From Pedobacter zeae (GTDB lineage: Bacteria > Bacteroidota > Bacteroidia > Sphingobacteriales > Sphingobacteriaceae), in the NCBI RefSeq assembly GCF_014196715.1, contig NZ_JACIEF010000003.1:525874-589873 (forward strand): 64,000 bases of DNA, written 5' to 3'. The first letter of the stretch is position 1. Each line of letters starts with the position of its first letter. The notes beneath the pieces are model-generated. The model was not told where the DNA came from. It saw nothing but the letters and a program-made list of their open reading frames with translations, and did no database searches. This document shows, piece by piece, positions 37,076 through 46,156 of the stretch. The translations under genes and the position numbers were made by a program.

Positions 37076-37157
37076 AAATATCGATATTTTTAAGACAAAA
37101 AACTAAAATTATCAGATATTTTTAATATACAAACTTAAAATTATCTGATAATTTTAA
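37076..37157 (-). promoter_or_regulatory. Three evenly spaced palindromic operator-like sites over the ATPase promoter
   Basis: Three related AT-rich palindromes lie upstream of the ATPase start. Site A (37076-37089) is AAATATCGATATTT, perfect over 14 bp. Site B (37105-37123) has arms AAAATTATC and GATATTTTT around A, one mismatch. Site C (37135-37157) has perfect arms TTAAAATTATC and GATAATTTTAA around T. Centres are at 82.5, 114 and 146 (spacings 31.5 and 32 bp, close to three helical turns). A -7 box TAAGTTTG (37130-37137, leftward) lies between sites B and C. This is what a cooperative repressor binding array would look like. Confidence 0.6.
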
Positions 37158-37177
37158 CATGAATAATTTAACAGCAT

Positions 37178-37209
37178 AAAAAAAAGTGGCCATTTCGGGC
37201 CACTTTAAA
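37178..37209 (-). terminator. Terminator of infB
   Basis: AAAGTGGCC and GGCCACTTT form a 9-bp stem around ATTTCG. On the leftward strand the stem is followed by TTTTTTTATGC. It lies about 20 bp past the infB stop. Confidence 0.85.
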
Positions 37210-37227
37210 TTTTATATTATTAAGATA

Positions 37228-40200
37228 TTATAGCTTTCTAGCTACTTCTACCTGTTCGTAAGCTTCTACGATATCGCCCACTTCGATGTTGTTAAAGTTC
37301 TGGATATTTAAACCACACTCGTAACCTTTGGCTACTTCTTTTACATCATCTTTGAAGCGTTTTAACGAAGCCAATTCACCGGTATAAATTACCACACCGT
37401 CACGCACTACACGGATTTTGCTGTTACGGGTAATTTTACCATCCAGTACCATACAACCTGCAATGGTACCCACTTTAGTGATTTTGAAGGTTTCGCGGAT
37501 CTCCACATTAGCCACGATTTTCTCTTCAAATTCTGGATCCAGCATACCCTCCATTGCCGATTTAATCTCGTTGATGGCATCGTAAATGATAGAATATAGA
37601 CGGATATCGATTTGCTCAGCTTCTGCCAGTTTACGTGCACCTGTTGATGGACGAACCTGGAAACCGATAATAATCGCATCTGAAGCCGAAGCTAATAATA
37701 CATCGGATTCTGAAATCTGACCAACACCTTTGCTGATCACATTGATCTGAATCTGCTCGGTAGATAATTTCAGTAATGAATCTGATAAGGCTTCGATAGA
37801 ACCATCCACATCACCTTTAACGATAATGTTAAGCTCTTTAAAGTTACCGATTGCCAAACGACGGCCAATTTCATCCAAAGTAATGTGTTTCTGCGTACGC
37901 AAGCCCTGTTCGCGCTGTAACTGCATCCGTTTGTTTGCAATATCACGGGCTTCGGTTTCACTTTCTAAAGCATTAAATCGATCACCTGCTGTAGGAGCAC
38001 CCTGCATACCCAAAACCTGTACCGGTTGTGATGGGCCTGCCGAATCTACTTTAGCACCACGCTCATTGGTTAACGCTTTTACACGTCCGCTATAGCTACC
38101 CGCTAAAATCGGATCTCCAACTTTTAAGGTACCGCCCTGAACAAGTACCGTAGTTACAATACCACGTCCTTTATCTAATGCCGATTCGATTACCGTACCT
38201 GTAGCACGCTTGTTAGGATTGGCTTTCAATTCCAACAACTCAGCCTCTAATAATACTTTATCTAAAAGTAAATCAACATTTAAGCCGCTTTTGCTCGAAA
38301 TTTCCTGTGATTGATATTTACCACCCCAGTCTTCAACCAAAATGTTCATTACTGATAATTGCTCACGTACTTTATCTGCGTTTGCACCTGGTTTATCCAC
38401 TTTAGTGAAAGCGAATACCAACGGTACACCTGCAGCCTGTGCGTGGTTAATTGCCTCTTTTGTTTGAGGCATCACGGCATCATCCGCAGCGATTACAATA
38501 ATGGCAATATCGGCAGCCTTAGCACCACGTGCACGCATCGCAGTAAAAGCTTCGTGACCCGGAGTATCCAAGAATGTTACTTTTTTACCAGAAGGAGTCG
38601 TTACCATATAGGCACCAATGTGCTGGGTAATACCTCCCGCCTCACCAGCTACTACGTTGGCTTTACGGATATAATCCAGCAATGAGGTTTTACCATGATC
38701 TACGTGCCCCATAATCGTAACCACCGGAGCCCTTTCGATTAAATCTTCTTCGTTATCTTCTTCCTCAATTACATTATCTTCTTCTTCATCCGGTTTAACG
38801 AATTGGATTTCGTAACCAAACTCATCTGCAACAATGGTTAAGGTTTCAGCATCCAAACGCTGGTTAATAGAAACGAACATACCTAAACTCATACAGGTTC
38901 CAATAATTTTGGTTACCGGTACATCCATCATGTTCGCTAACTCATTAGCCGTAACAAATTCTGTTACTTTTAATATTTTCGATTGCGATTCAAGCTCATT
39001 TGCAGCCTCTTCAGCATTAGATGCAACATCATCACGTTTCTGACGGCGTAATTTAGCACGCTGTGCAAACTTACCTGATTTACCGGCACCACTTAAACGG
39101 GCAAGTGTTGCCTTAATCTGATCTTGAATTTCCTTTTCAGTAGGTTCCTCTTTAGGTCCGCTTGGTGCGGCATTTCTATTTTGGAAACCTGGCCTGTTAT
39201 TGTTATTATTTCTATTTCCTTGGTAAGGGGTTCCACCTTGTCCGGCTGGTTTGTTACCCTGGTATGGTGTACCACCTGGTCTGTTGCCTTGATAAGGCTG
39301 ACGAGGCTGTCCTGGTGCACCTCCCTGACCCTGACCTGCAGGATTATTTTGTCCTTGCTGGCCTTGACCACCGTGTTGACCTGGGGCTCCCGGAGTTTTT
39401 TTACGTTTACGCTTACGTTTTGCGGCCTCGCTATCGCTAGACGAAGCAACCGGACCGTTTCTGCGGTCTGGTGAGGTTGGCAAATCAATTTTACCAATAA
39501 TATTCGGACCAGATAATTTAACGGTACGTGCTTTAATTACCTCCGGTTCATTATTTGCCGGTCTTGCATCAGCAGGTTTCTCTTCCGCTTTAGGTTGCTC
39601 AACTGGTTTTACAGGCTCAATTGTTTTAACTACCGGTGTTTCAGTAACTGGTGTTGATGCAGAAGGAACTTCTTCCTTTCTAGCCTCAACCGGTTTTTCT
39701 TCCACTTTAGGTTGTTCAACCGGCTTTACAGGTTCTGGTGATTTAACCGCTGGTTGTTCTACAACCGGTGCTGATGCAGCAGGTGTTTCTTCTTTCTTAG
39801 CCGGGCGTGTTTTCGGGTTAAGATCATTTAAATCTATCTTTCCTACAATTTTAACCCCTGGCAACCCGGTTTCTTCCGCCTTGGTTTCCTTTACCGGCTC
39901 TACTGCTGCCGCAGGTGCAGGTGTATCTGCCTTAGGGCTTTCTGTTACCTTTGGCTTTTCTACCGGAGGATTAAATGATTGAGCATTTTTAATTAAAATC
40001 TCTTCATTTTTCTCAAAATCGGCATTTTTTTTCGGCGCTTCTACTGGCTTTTCAGTCTCAGGCTCATCACGACGTATTTTACCAATCACTATTTGTTTGG
40101 CTTCTTCTCTTACGATCTTATCTCCCTGATACTCTTTTAATAAGGCATTATACATGTCTCCCGTAAGTTTAAACATGGGACTTTTCTCGGCAGAGAACCC

Positions 40201-40290
40201 CTTTTTGTTTAAAAACTCAACGGCCGTACCCATGCCTATATTAAGTTCTTTAATAGCTTTAATTAAAATGATTGGTTTGTCGTCTGACAT
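37228..40290 (-). CDS. infB: Translation initiation factor IF-2
   Basis: A 1020-residue GTPase that brings initiator tRNA to the 30S subunit. Residues 1-60 form the IF2_N fold. Residues 75-380 form a long low-complexity linker with a near-duplicated 39-residue Pro/Glu/Lys unit (166-204 and 205-243), a basic KRKRKRKK tract and a Gly/Gln/Asn region with three PYQGN motifs. The GTPase core has [10 protein letters not shown] (528-537), [15 protein letters not shown] and TKVDKPG, followed by the C-domains to VEVARKL. The length is large but normal for Bacteroidota. It is the last gene of the rimP-nusA-infB operon. Confidence 0.97.
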   Translation of the reverse strand: MSDDKPIILIKAIKELNIGMGTAVEFLNKKGFSAEKSPMFKLTGDMYNALLKEYQGDKIVREEAKQIVIGKIRRDEPETEKPVEAPKKNADFEKNEEILIKNAQSFNPPVEKPKVTESPKADTPAPAAAVEPVKETKAEETGLPGVKIVGKIDLNDLNPKTRPAKKEETPAASAPVVEQPAVKSPEPVKPVEQPKVEEKPVEARKEEVPSASTPVTETPVVKTIEPVKPVEQPKAEEKPADARPANNEPEVIKARTVKLSGPNIIGKIDLPTSPDRRNGPVASSSDSEAAKRKRKRKKTPGAPGQHGGQGQQGQNNPAGQGQGGAPGQPRQPYQGNRPGGTPYQGNKPAGQGGTPYQGNRNNNNNRPGFQNRNAAPSGPKEEPTEKEIQDQIKATLARLSGAGKSGKFAQRAKLRRQKRDDVASNAEEAANELESQSKILKVTEFVTANELANMMDVPVTKIIGTCMSLGMFVSINQRLDAETLTIVADEFGYEIQFVKPDEEEDNVIEEEDNEEDLIERAPVVTIMGHVDHGKTSLLDYIRKANVVAGEAGGITQHIGAYMVTTPSGKKVTFLDTPGHEAFTAMRARGAKAADIAIIVIAADDAVMPQTKEAINHAQAAGVPLVFAFTKVDKPGANADKVREQLSVMNILVEDWGGKYQSQEISSKSGLNVDLLLDKVLLEAELLELKANPNKRATGTVIESALDKGRGIVTTVLVQGGTLKVGDPILAGSYSGRVKALTNERGAKVDSAGPSQPVQVLGMQGAPTAGDRFNALESETEARDIANKRMQLQREQGLRTQKHITLDEIGRRLAIGNFKELNIIVKGDVDGSIEALSDSLLKLSTEQIQINVISKGVGQISESDVLLASASDAIIIGFQVRPSTGARKLAEAEQIDIRLYSIIYDAINEIKSAMEGMLDPEFEEKIVANVEIRETFKITKVGTIAGCMVLDGKITRNSKIRVVRDGVVIYTGELASLKRFKDDVKEVAKGYECGLNIQNFNNIEVGDIVEAYEQVEVARKL

Positions 40291-40351
40291 TTAGCTCCTA
40301 TTATTGTTTTTATTTAATACAAAAGTAGTGTTTATTTGGCAATTACACCAC

Positions 40352-41596
40352 TCATTCAAATTCTGACTTCAAAATTTGAATCACTTCTTTAATCGTTTCC
40401 TCTTCAAGGTCGGTGCGTTTTACCAAATCTTCAACTGTAAGGGCTAATACACTCTTAGCAGTATCGCAACCGATAGCCTTTAATTCATCAATGATCCAGC
40501 TGTCAATCTCATCTGAGAATTCTTCTAAATCAACATCCTCGTCGCTTTCTTCTCCGGCTTCGCGGTACACATCAATTTCGTAACCGGTTAATTTACCGGC
40601 CAGTTTAATGTTGTGTCCACCACGTCCAATGGCCAATGAAACCTGATCCGGTTTTAGGTAAACCGATGCATGTTTAGTTTCATCATCCAGCTTAATGGAA
40701 GTAATTTTTGCCGGGCTTAAAGCACGGGTGATGTATAATGAAATATTATTGGTGAAGTTAATCACATCAATGTTTTCGTTTTTCAATTCACGAACAATAC
40801 CGTGAATGCGGGATCCTTTCATACCCACACAGGCGCCAACCGGATCGATACGGTCATCGTACGATTCAACCGCAACTTTAGCACGTTCTCCCGGCTCGCG
40901 GACAATTTTTTTAACGGTAATTAAACCATCAAAAATTTCTGGCACTTCCTGTTCAAACAGGCGCTGTAAAAATTCCGGCGCCGTTCTCGAAATAATAATT
41001 TTAGGGTTGGCATTGATCATTTCCACTTTAGAGATTACTGCTCTTACAGAATCGCCTTTTTTGAAATAATCAGCAGGAATCTGCTCTGTTTTAGGCATTA
41101 AAAGTTCGTTACCTTCATCATCTAAAACCAAGGTCTCTTTTTTCCAAACCTGGTAAACTTCACCGGTGATGATTTCACCCACCCTATCTTTATATTTTTT
41201 GAAGATTTCATCTTTCTCTAATTCCAATACTTTAGACACTAAAGTTTGGCGGGCAGCTAAAATTGCCCTACGGCCAAAACTTTCTAAAGTAATCTGTTCG
41301 ATATAATCGTCGCCAACTTCTAAAGTCGGGTCAAGTTTGTGTACATCAGCAAGCTCGATCTCTAAATCATCATCTTCAGAAAACCCATCTTCCATTACTC
41401 TTCTCGTTCTCCAAATCTCCAAATCCCCATTATCAGGATTTACAATTACATCACAGTTTTCGTCTGTTCCGTATTTTTTACGCAACATGCTACGGAAAAC
41501 TTCTTCCAGCACACTGATCACTGTTGGGCGATCTATATTTTTGAAATCTTTAAACTCCTGAAAAGAGTCGATCAAATTAATTGTTGTAGTACTCAT
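40352..41596 (-). CDS. nusA: Transcription termination/antitermination factor NusA
   Basis: A 414-residue protein. The N-terminal RNA-polymerase-binding domain occupies about 1-125, an S1 domain follows (GEIITGEVYQVWKKETLVL), then two KH domains with RVEPGERAKVAVES-like segment EPGERAKVAVESYD, CVGMKGSRIHGIVREL and LAIGRGGHNIKLAGKL. The final ~70 residues are acidic (EESDEDVDLEEFSDE) with a helix-hairpin-type end. It lacks the C-terminal AR1/AR2 repeats of gamma-proteobacteria, as usual in Bacteroidota. It begins 2 bp after the rimP stop. Confidence 0.96.
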   Translation of the reverse strand: MSTTTINLIDSFQEFKDFKNIDRPTVISVLEEVFRSMLRKKYGTDENCDVIVNPDNGDLEIWRTRRVMEDGFSEDDDLEIELADVHKLDPTLEVGDDYIEQITLESFGRRAILAARQTLVSKVLELEKDEIFKKYKDRVGEIITGEVYQVWKKETLVLDDEGNELLMPKTEQIPADYFKKGDSVRAVISKVEMINANPKIIISRTAPEFLQRLFEQEVPEIFDGLITVKKIVREPGERAKVAVESYDDRIDPVGACVGMKGSRIHGIVRELKNENIDVINFTNNISLYITRALSPAKITSIKLDDETKHASVYLKPDQVSLAIGRGGHNIKLAGKLTGYEIDVYREAGEESDEDVDLEEFSDEIDSWIIDELKAIGCDTAKSVLALTVEDLVKRTDLEEETIKEVIQILKSEFE

Positions 41597-41598
41597 TT

Positions 41599-42063
41599 TT
41601 ACTTAAATGAAATTAACACACTTGTTTCTAATATATCATTAAACGGCACATCTGTTTGAACTGCTACCGCCTTTTTCCCTTTTTCTTTAACCGACTCTTC
41701 AATCAGTAGGTTATTTTCTGTAACCGCCAGCAGTTTTCCTTCTTTTTTCGAGCCTTCTTTCAGCTTGATGCTCACCGTACGACCAATGTTTTTATTGTAT
41801 TGACGGATCAGCTTTAAAGGCTCGCCAACACCCGGCGAGGAAACTTCCAGATTATAAGCCTGCTCTATTGCATTTTCTTCTTCAAGATGAAAACCAACGT
41901 GCCTGCTTATGGCCACACAATCCTGAATATTAATCCCTTCATCACCATCAACCTGTATAATTAATTTATTGTTTGGCAACATTTTTACTTCTACCAGAAA
42001 CAACTCCGGACGGTCCGCTATTTTTTCCTCAACGAGGGCCGCAACTCTCTTTTCTACCTGCAT
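41599..42063 (-). CDS. rimP: Ribosome maturation factor RimP
   Basis: A 154-residue protein needed for 30S subunit maturation. DGDEGINIQDCVAISRHV and YNLEVSSPGVGEPLKLIRQYNKNIGRTVSI are the standard RimP motifs, with the conserved VSSPGxxxPL. The C-terminal SH3-like domain carries EGKLLAVTENNLLIEE. It is the first gene of the rimP-nusA-infB operon. Confidence 0.93.
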   Translation of the reverse strand: MQVEKRVAALVEEKIADRPELFLVEVKMLPNNKLIIQVDGDEGINIQDCVAISRHVGFHLEEENAIEQAYNLEVSSPGVGEPLKLIRQYNKNIGRTVSIKLKEGSKKEGKLLAVTENNLLIEESVKEKGKKAVAVQTDVPFNDILETSVLISFK

Positions 42064-42082
42064 ATTTTAACCTGATTTCATA

Positions 42083-42106
42083 GAAAAAGGGGACTGTGTC
42101 CCCTTC
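42083..42106 (-). terminator. Hairpin between the lipoprotein gene and rimP
   Basis: AAGGGGAC and GTCCCCTT form an 8-bp stem around a TGT/ACA loop; on the leftward strand it is followed by TTTTCTATG. It is 80 bp past the lipoprotein stop and 20 bp upstream of the rimP start, so it could terminate the lipoprotein transcript or attenuate the rimP operon. Confidence 0.6.
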
Positions 42107-42184
42107 TCTTTTCTTCGATTACAATGCAAATGTAGGAATTTTTTAAGAAAAATCAAACACCTGTATTAATTATTATGCTGATTA

Positions 42185-42616
42185 TTACCGTTTAAGTGTT
42201 TGTTTTTGGGGCTGTAAGTTATGCTTTGCACTGCTTGTAATGAGGTTACCAATGGTAGCAAATTTGACACCGATATAACTTTGCACCAGATAATCTTTAC
42301 CTTTAATAAAGGGTTGATCCGGGTTAAATACTAGTGAGTCTCCAAGGATTTTAACTTTTCCAGTCACCTCCAATTCGTCCTGGATGCTGTCTAACTCGCC
42401 TGGTTTTATTAAAACTGAAATCAGGTTAAGTGTATCGCTCTTAGCCTGATATGCATTTTTAACCTGCAAGAGGCTTGCCTCATCAATATTTTTAATTATT
42501 ATTGAGGAGCTATCTCCCGAAAACTTAATGACCGGTCTGTTGTTTCTATTCGAACAGGAAAGTGCGGATATGACAACAGCAACTACGATCAAATAGTTGA
42601 AAAAGAATTTGAACAT
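42185..42616 (-). CDS. Hypothetical lipoprotein
   Basis: A 143-residue protein that I do not recognise. A signal peptide ends in a lipobox (SALSCSNR, Cys21). The mature part is short, beta-rich and ends in a basic tail (LQPQKQTLKR). No catalytic motif is visible. Its -7 box ends 3 bp before the ATG, so the message may be leaderless. It lies just upstream of rimP but a hairpin separates them. It diverges from the small holin-like gene with 18 bp between starts. Confidence 0.7.
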   Translation of the reverse strand: MFKFFFNYLIVVAVVISALSCSNRNNRPVIKFSGDSSSIIIKNIDEASLLQVKNAYQAKSDTLNLISVLIKPGELDSIQDELEVTGKVKILGDSLVFNPDQPFIKGKDYLVQSYIGVKFATIGNLITSSAKHNLQPQKQTLKR

Positions 42617-42619
42617 TTA

Positions 42620-42627
42620 CAAAAATA
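42620..42627 (-). promoter_or_regulatory. -7 box of the 143-aa lipoprotein gene
   Basis: TATTTTTG on the leftward strand (TAnnTTTG), 3 bp from the start codon at 42616. It sits in the 18-bp space between two divergent starts. Confidence 0.5.
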
Positions 42628-42634
42628 AACAATT

Positions 42635-42979
42635 ATGAAATTTATTATCGAAATCCTTTTAACAGGACTGGCATTCTTCATTGGGGCGAAACTCGTACCA
42701 GGCGTAAGCATTGATGGCTACGGCAATGCAATTATCGCCTCAATATTGATTGCTCTTGCGAATGCAACCATTGGATTTATTTTAAGGTTGTTAACTTTTC
42801 CGATCAACTTCTTAACTTTAGGACTGGTATCATTTATCATCACAGTTTTAATGATTTTATTGGTTGATAACATGATGACTTCTTTTAACACCTCAGGCTT
42901 TATTGCTGCTGCATTTTTGGCCATTGTGGTAGCCCTGATCAAGGCAGTATTTAGCGCAGTAGCCGGAGAGAAAGATTAA
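42635..42979 (+). CDS. Phage-holin-family-4 type small membrane protein
   Basis: A 114-residue protein with four hydrophobic helices, matching the Phage_holin_4_2 (mycobacterial four-TM holin superfamily IV) pattern: VPGVSIDGYGNAIIASILIALANATIG, LLTFPINFLTLGLVSFIITVLMILLVDNMM. The family is common in Bacteroidota chromosomes far from any phage, and no phage gene lies nearby, so a lytic role is unlikely. It stands alone, divergent from a lipoprotein gene. Confidence 0.82.
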   Translation: MKFIIEILLTGLAFFIGAKLVPGVSIDGYGNAIIASILIALANATIGFILRLLTFPINFLTLGLVSFIITVLMILLVDNMMTSFNTSGFIAAAFLAIVVALIKAVFSAVAGEKD

Positions 42980-42992
42980 GTTTTGATCCGGG

Positions 42993-43034
42993 AGTCTGTA
43001 GTCTTGAGCAGGATCGGACTCAAGACTACTGACT
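42993..43034. repeat. Long inverted repeat between convergent genes
   Basis: AGTCTGTAGTCTTGAG (42993-43008) pairs with CTCAAGACTACTGACT (43019-43034), 16-base arms with one mismatch and a 10-base loop. It lies between the rightward holin-like gene and the leftward acyl-CoA dehydrogenase gene. There is no T-run, so it resembles a REP-like intergenic palindrome more than a standard terminator. Confidence 0.6.
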
Positions 43035-43046
43035 TTGAACTAATGA

Positions 43047-44186
43047 CTAACGGATCACTTCTCTCGAAATCACCATTTTCTGGATCTCTGAAGTACCTTC
43101 GTAAATCTGGGTGATTTTGGCATCACGCATCAAACGCTCAACATGGTATTCCTTTACAAATCCATAACCGCCGTGTACCTGCACCGCTTCAATGGTTACA
43201 TCCATGGCCACTTTTGAAGCATAAAGTTTTGCCATGGAGCCAGCCTGCGTATAAGGCAAGCCCTGATCTTTCAGCCATGCTGCTTTATACACCAATAACC
43301 TTGCTGCTTCGATTTGTGTGGCCATATCAGCCAGTTTAAAGGCAATGGCCTGGTGCTCTGAAATTGGTTTGCCGAATGACTTCCGTTCTTTTGCATATTG
43401 TGTGGCCAGCTCAAAAGCACCCTGTGCAATACCCAAAGCCTGGGCAGCGATACCGATACGGCCGCCTTCTAAAGTTTTCATCGCGAATTTAAAGCCAAAG
43501 CCATCTTCACCTATCCTATTCTCTTTGGGTACTTTTACATCATTAAACATCAAAGAATGTGTGTCCGATCCGCGGATACCCAGTTTATTTTCTTTTGGAC
43601 CGACAGTAAAACCTTCCATCCCTTTTTCTACAATAAAAGCATTTATACCTTTATGCTTTAATTCGGGATGGGTTTGGGCAATAACCAGGTAAGTTGATGC
43701 CGTACTGCCGTTCGTAATCCAGTTTTTGGTGCCATTAAGTAAATAATAATCTCCTTTATCTTCTGCCGTGGTTCGTTGCGAGGTAGCATCCGATCCGGCT
43801 TCAGGCTCGGAGAGGCAAAAAGCCCCAATTTTTTCGCCTGCAGCCAATGGCTTAAGGTATTTTTCTTTTTGGGCTTCGCTCCCATATTTTTCCAGGCCAT
43901 AACAAACGAGCGAATTATTTACCGATACCACTACAGAGGCAGAGGCATCGATTTTAGACAACTCTTCCATCACCAATACGTACGATATGGTATCGAGACC
44001 GCTACCGTTATATTTTGGATCAACCATCATCCCCAGGAAACCAAGTTCTCCGAGTTTTTTAACCTGCTCGGCCGGAAATTTCTGGTGTTCGTCTCGTTCA
44101 ATTACTCCAGGCTTTAATTCCTGCTGCGCAAAATCGCGGGCCGCCTGTTGGATCATTAATTGCTCTTCATTTAATTCAAAATGCAT
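43047..44186 (-). CDS. Acyl-CoA dehydrogenase
   Basis: A 379-residue flavoenzyme of fatty-acid beta-oxidation or short/branched-chain degradation. It has the FAD- and substrate-binding CLSEPEAGSDA motif, WITNGSTAS, and RGSDTHSLMFNDVKVP. The catalytic base is Glu363 in IYEGTSEIQ, the position seen in short-chain (butyryl-CoA-type) dehydrogenases. The length is normal. It has its own -7 box about 28 bp upstream and no pathway neighbours. Confidence 0.93.
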   Translation of the reverse strand: MHFELNEEQLMIQQAARDFAQQELKPGVIERDEHQKFPAEQVKKLGELGFLGMMVDPKYNGSGLDTISYVLVMEELSKIDASASVVVSVNNSLVCYGLEKYGSEAQKEKYLKPLAAGEKIGAFCLSEPEAGSDATSQRTTAEDKGDYYLLNGTKNWITNGSTASTYLVIAQTHPELKHKGINAFIVEKGMEGFTVGPKENKLGIRGSDTHSLMFNDVKVPKENRIGEDGFGFKFAMKTLEGGRIGIAAQALGIAQGAFELATQYAKERKSFGKPISEHQAIAFKLADMATQIEAARLLVYKAAWLKDQGLPYTQAGSMAKLYASKVAMDVTIEAVQVHGGYGFVKEYHVERLMRDAKITQIYEGTSEIQKMVISREVIR

Positions 44187-44213
44187 AACATTTAGTATAA
44201 AGGGTTAGTAAAT

Positions 44214-44221
44214 CAAATGTA
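44214..44221 (-). promoter_or_regulatory. -7 box of the acyl-CoA dehydrogenase gene
   Basis: TACATTTG on the leftward strand matches TAnnTTTG, 27 bp before the start codon at 44186. Confidence 0.55.
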
Positions 44222-44257
44222 GCATTTCTGTTCTAAATTACTATGGCTGCATAGTAA

Positions 44258-44485
44258 ATTATTTTGAGTGATACTATTCTTAATACTATGGTGTTTGGTT
44301 TTTCCGCACAGTTATCTGGTTTTTATGGAAATTTTAAAAAGATCAAAAATCCGGAAAAAGTATAGGATTTCTATCATTATTTCGCTTCCAACAAACTGGC
44401 CTTTAGCTTGACTTATAACTTAGGAAATTCTACTTACAATGCTAAGGAAAACAAGAGGAACGAGGATGAAAACAGGGTAAATTAA
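44258..44485 (+). pseudogene. Decayed C-terminal fragment of an outer-membrane beta-barrel receptor
   Basis: In the forward frame from 44258 the sequence reads ...SDTILNTMVFGFSAQLSGFYGNFKKIKNPEKV, then a stop at 44363-44365, then DFYHYFASNKLAFSLTYNLGNSTYNAKENKRNEDENRVN and a stop at 44483-44485. The SLTYNLGNSTYNAK(E)NKRNEDENRVN tail closely resembles the ends of the OMP_b-brl_3 family, which finish with an LSYxFGN strand and a charged tail. With an internal stop, no start and no barrel upstream, this is a gene remnant. Its end overlaps the stop of the leftward flippase-like gene by 4 bp. Confidence 0.55.
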
Positions 44486-45474
44486 CTGGATTTTACCGCA
44501 CCTGTTTTTTTAAACAGAATACGGCTTAAACTAAAACCGCCCAATACCAGGATGAGCAAAACCTGCGAAGAATGGATGATGGTTGAGTAGGCTAGCCCAT
44601 CTTTAAACGAAATACCGTAGAGCACAAGCGATTGGGCAACCATCCAGTGGAAAACGCCTATACCACCCTGTACCGGTGCTGCCATGGCAAAGCCCGAAAA
44701 CACAATTGCGGTAAATGCAGCATTAAAATGCAAACCGGCTGTGGCCTGTATGGATGAAAAAGCAAAATACATCGAGAGTGAGTAGAAGATCCAGATCCCT
44801 AGGGTATAGGTTAAGAAGATGCCTTTTTGCCTGAGCTTTCCATAAGAACCAAACCCCTGGCGCAGGCTCACAAAAATACGCAGGAATTTTTTACTGAATT
44901 TTTTCCGCAGGAAATAAACAGCTATTAAAACCGATACTGAGATGGTAATAGTGAGGCCAACGAGCCACCAATAATTTAAACTGTCCAGTTTTTTAAGAAG
45001 ATTCAGATAAATGGCATCATATAAAAAATCCGAAACAATATCGTACTGTAAGGTAACCATAGCCAAACTGGTGAAGAAAAGCATCAGCACATCAAAAAGC
45101 CTTTCGGTAATTACAGTGCCTATGGAGGCAAACATGGGTACTTTTTCGGCTCTATGGATCACCGAACAACGGCCAAGCTCTCCAAAACGCGGCAATGCAA
45201 GGTTTGCAAGGTAACCGATCATTACGGCATGATAGGCATTCCAGAAACTTACTTTGTAGTGGATAGAATGATAAAGCATCTGCCAGCGCAGTGCCCGCAG
45301 TATGTGGGCAATCCAAACAGCAAAAGCAGAAGTGATTACCCAAAAATAATCGGCAGTTTTAATTTCCTGCCAGATCTTTCCTAAATCCTGACCCCGAAAC
45401 GCTAAATATAGTACCCCTATCCCGATTAAAAACAGGATGATGTATTTTAGCGCTGTTTTGAGGTCGAAGGTCAC
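44482..45474 (-). CDS. Lysylphosphatidylglycerol synthase-like membrane protein (flippase-like)
   Basis: A 330-residue membrane protein with eight or more helices of the LPG_synthase_TM (UPF0104) type: FWNAYHAVMIGYLANLALPRFGELGRCSVI, VITERLFDVLMLF, and VQGGIGVFHWMVAQSLVLYGI are family motifs. It lacks the cytoplasmic aminoacyl-transferase domain, so it is the membrane part alone, thought to act on lipid-linked substrates or as a flippase. The start is GTG at 45474, adjacent to the panD stop. In Bacteroidota this gene usually follows panC-panD in the same operon. Confidence 0.82.
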   Translation of the reverse strand: MTFDLKTALKYIILFLIGIGVLYLAFRGQDLGKIWQEIKTADYFWVITSAFAVWIAHILRALRWQMLYHSIHYKVSFWNAYHAVMIGYLANLALPRFGELGRCSVIHRAEKVPMFASIGTVITERLFDVLMLFFTSLAMVTLQYDIVSDFLYDAIYLNLLKKLDSLNYWWLVGLTITISVSVLIAVYFLRKKFSKKFLRIFVSLRQGFGSYGKLRQKGIFLTYTLGIWIFYSLSMYFAFSSIQATAGLHFNAAFTAIVFSGFAMAAPVQGGIGVFHWMVAQSLVLYGISFKDGLAYSTIIHSSQVLLILVLGGFSLSRILFKKTGAVKSS

Positions 45475-45477
45475 AAT

Positions 45478-45828
45478 TTATTTTAGCAAGTGGTTGTTAT
45501 CATCAGGAAAAACAAGGATAGGATTGTATTTTTTGGCTTCTTCTATAGGCAATGCACCGTACGACATGATGATCAGGATATCGCCAAGCTGTGCCAAACG
45601 TGCTGTAGCACCATTTAAACAGATGGTTCCGGTGCCGCGTTCGCCCTTAATTACATACGTTTCGAAACGTGCACCATTATTATTATTTACGATCTGCACC
45701 TTTTCATTTGCAATAATGTTAGCTGCATCCATTAAATCTTCATCTATCGTAATACTGCCTACATAATTTAATTCGGCTTGTGTTACCCTAACACGGTGTA
45801 TTTTCGATTTTAATATTGTAATAACCAT
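45478..45828 (-). CDS. panD: Aspartate 1-decarboxylase (PanD)
   Basis: A 116-residue proenzyme that makes beta-alanine for coenzyme A synthesis. Self-cleavage occurs at Gly24-Ser25 in NYVGSITID, giving the pyruvoyl group. [12 protein letters not shown] at the start and [18 protein letters not shown] near the end are family motifs. Its product feeds PanC, yet panC lies almost 950 bp upstream, separated by an orphan cassette. A TAACTTTG -7 box (leftward, 45833-45840) ends only 4 bp before the ATG. Confidence 0.95.
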   Translation of the reverse strand: MVITILKSKIHRVRVTQAELNYVGSITIDEDLMDAANIIANEKVQIVNNNNGARFETYVIKGERGTGTICLNGATARLAQLGDILIIMSYGALPIEEAKKYNPILVFPDDNNHLLK

Positions 45829-46011
45829 TCGGCAAAGTTAGTAATAAAGCACTGGATGAAAAAAATGTAAAATGTAAGTGCGATGTAATATGGGAAATGG
45901 ATGATAGTTAGTATAATATGTAAAACAGATAAGGGTTTATTGCTGATGATTGGACGCAGCAGGTTATGAACTACACGCCACCATCATCCACCTTACCTCT
46001 TCCAACTTATA

Positions 46012-46039
46012 TTACTTAATAATCATATTATCAATCAGC
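46012..46039. repeat. 28-bp direct repeat, left copy
   Basis: Matches 46777-46804 with one mismatch (T/C at the fifth base). The right copy covers the last nine codons of panC including its stop. The left copy has no gene. The repeats bracket a 737-bp segment carrying an orphan secreted-protein gene. Confidence 0.85.
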
Positions 46040-46145
46040 TTTTTGAAATACTTTTTGGATAATCTTATTATTCATCTACATTTTGTTGATTAAAACGAGA
46101 CAGATAAAAACCAACTAAATAACCAGTTAAAAACATATCTTTATA

Positions 46146-46156
46146 GTGCACTACGA
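46146..46156. repeat. 11-bp terminal inverted repeat, left copy
   Basis: GTGCACTACGA; its perfect reverse complement TCGTAGTGCAC lies at 46724-46734. The pair encloses the 46175-46708 gene with 18 and 15 bp to spare. GTGCAC is itself a palindrome. Confidence 0.75.

Noticed and set aside
39211..39297. Short repeats that could suggest a CRISPR array
   Set aside because: They encode PYQGN motifs in frame inside infB; no spacers.
39093..39497. 134-codon leftward ORF and two forward ORFs in the same place
   Set aside because: Shadow frames of the repetitive IF-2 linker.
42635..42979. Prophage trace from the holin-family protein
   Set aside because: No other phage genes nearby and the family is chromosomal in Bacteroidota.
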